Part shown: positions 13,387 to 13,406 of the stretch, piece after piece
Layout: every line of letters starts with the position of its first letter
How positions within the stretch are numbered: the first letter of the stretch is position 1
Assembly (NCBI GenBank): GCA_003562605.1
Contig: PWUG01000003.1
Span: 1-13,406 of the forward strand
Length of the DNA: 13,406 nt
From: Syntrophomonadaceae bacterium
Lineage (GTDB): Bacteria; Bacillota_D; Dethiobacteria; DTU022
Direction of reading: 5' to 3'
Notes under the pieces: generated by a model
The model's database searches: none
What the model saw: only the letters and a program-made list of their open reading frames with translations
Told to the model about the DNA's origin: nothing
Program-made: the position numbers and the translations under genes

Positions 13387-13406
13387 CCGTTTCCAATTTT
13401 CCTGTC

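Larger units (their letters stand above)
13004..13406. other. 403-base non-coding tail
   Basis: No gene is visible on either strand. The interval is packed with short palindromes: TGCTATCA/TGATAGCA (13051-13073), CCCGG/CCGGG near 13095-13117, GAAAATG/CATTTTC (13223-13244), a 9-bp hairpin at 13255-13276, and a 10-bp inverted repeat at 13305-13386 enclosing AGGATA/TATCCT. No clear rho-independent terminator for the glycosyltransferase gene was found. Confidence 0.5.

Overview
The window looks like chromosomal DNA from a Gram-positive-type anaerobe, most likely a Firmicute of class Clostridia (Desulfotomaculum/Peptococcaceae or Syntrophomonas-like). This is an inference from strong AGGAGG-type ribosome binding sites, use of TTG starts, a tRNA with encoded CCA, a DUF401 permease, and small lmo0937- and GlsB-type membrane proteins. 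Nothing in the sequence fixes the species. All confident genes lie on the + strand, with unusually long intergenic stretches between them.

Layout: tRNA-Arg(UCU) with its own terminator (73-192); a quiet spacer with a few possible regulatory sites; a DUF401 permease (668-1933); a terminator shared with a decayed minus-strand gene fragment (2058-2222); a short + strand ORF behind a good promoter. Then comes a sensory pair: a 891-residue CheB-CheR-coiled coil-PAS protein (2529-5204) and a PAS-PAS-LuxR transcription factor (5256-6401), closed by a clear terminator at 6441-6464.

From 6588 to 11718 the window is dominated by tiny membrane proteins and non-coding elements. A ~160-nt structured element occurs twice (6588-6750 and 9855-10016), and its helices differ by compensatory or wobble changes. 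A 24-residue membrane peptide also occurs twice (6814-6888 and 11334-11408). Around them are a 56-residue two-helix protein, an lmo0937-type protein (9654-9800), a LapA/DUF1049 protein with a 29-residue tandem repeat, a membrane-anchored protein with two internal repeats, and a GlsB/YeaQ-type protein. Four of these (the first 24-residue peptide, lmo0937, the second 24-residue peptide, and the 52-residue protein at 9376) are very short genes that automatic calling could miss.

Embedded in this cluster is a B12-type radical SAM protein (7509-9080). Its reading frame continues in phase beyond a single TAG into a STAS-like half domain (to 9290). The window ends with a GT4 glycosyltransferase (11783-13003), probably acting on membrane lipid, and a 400-base non-coding tail rich in inverted repeats.

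A plausible common theme from about 6.8 to 13 kb is envelope or membrane stress adaptation, with the PAS-LuxR protein as a candidate regulator. That link is inference from proximity only. The best candidates for something undescribed are the duplicated structured element, the paired 24-residue peptides, and the TAG-split radical SAM/STAS-like gene.
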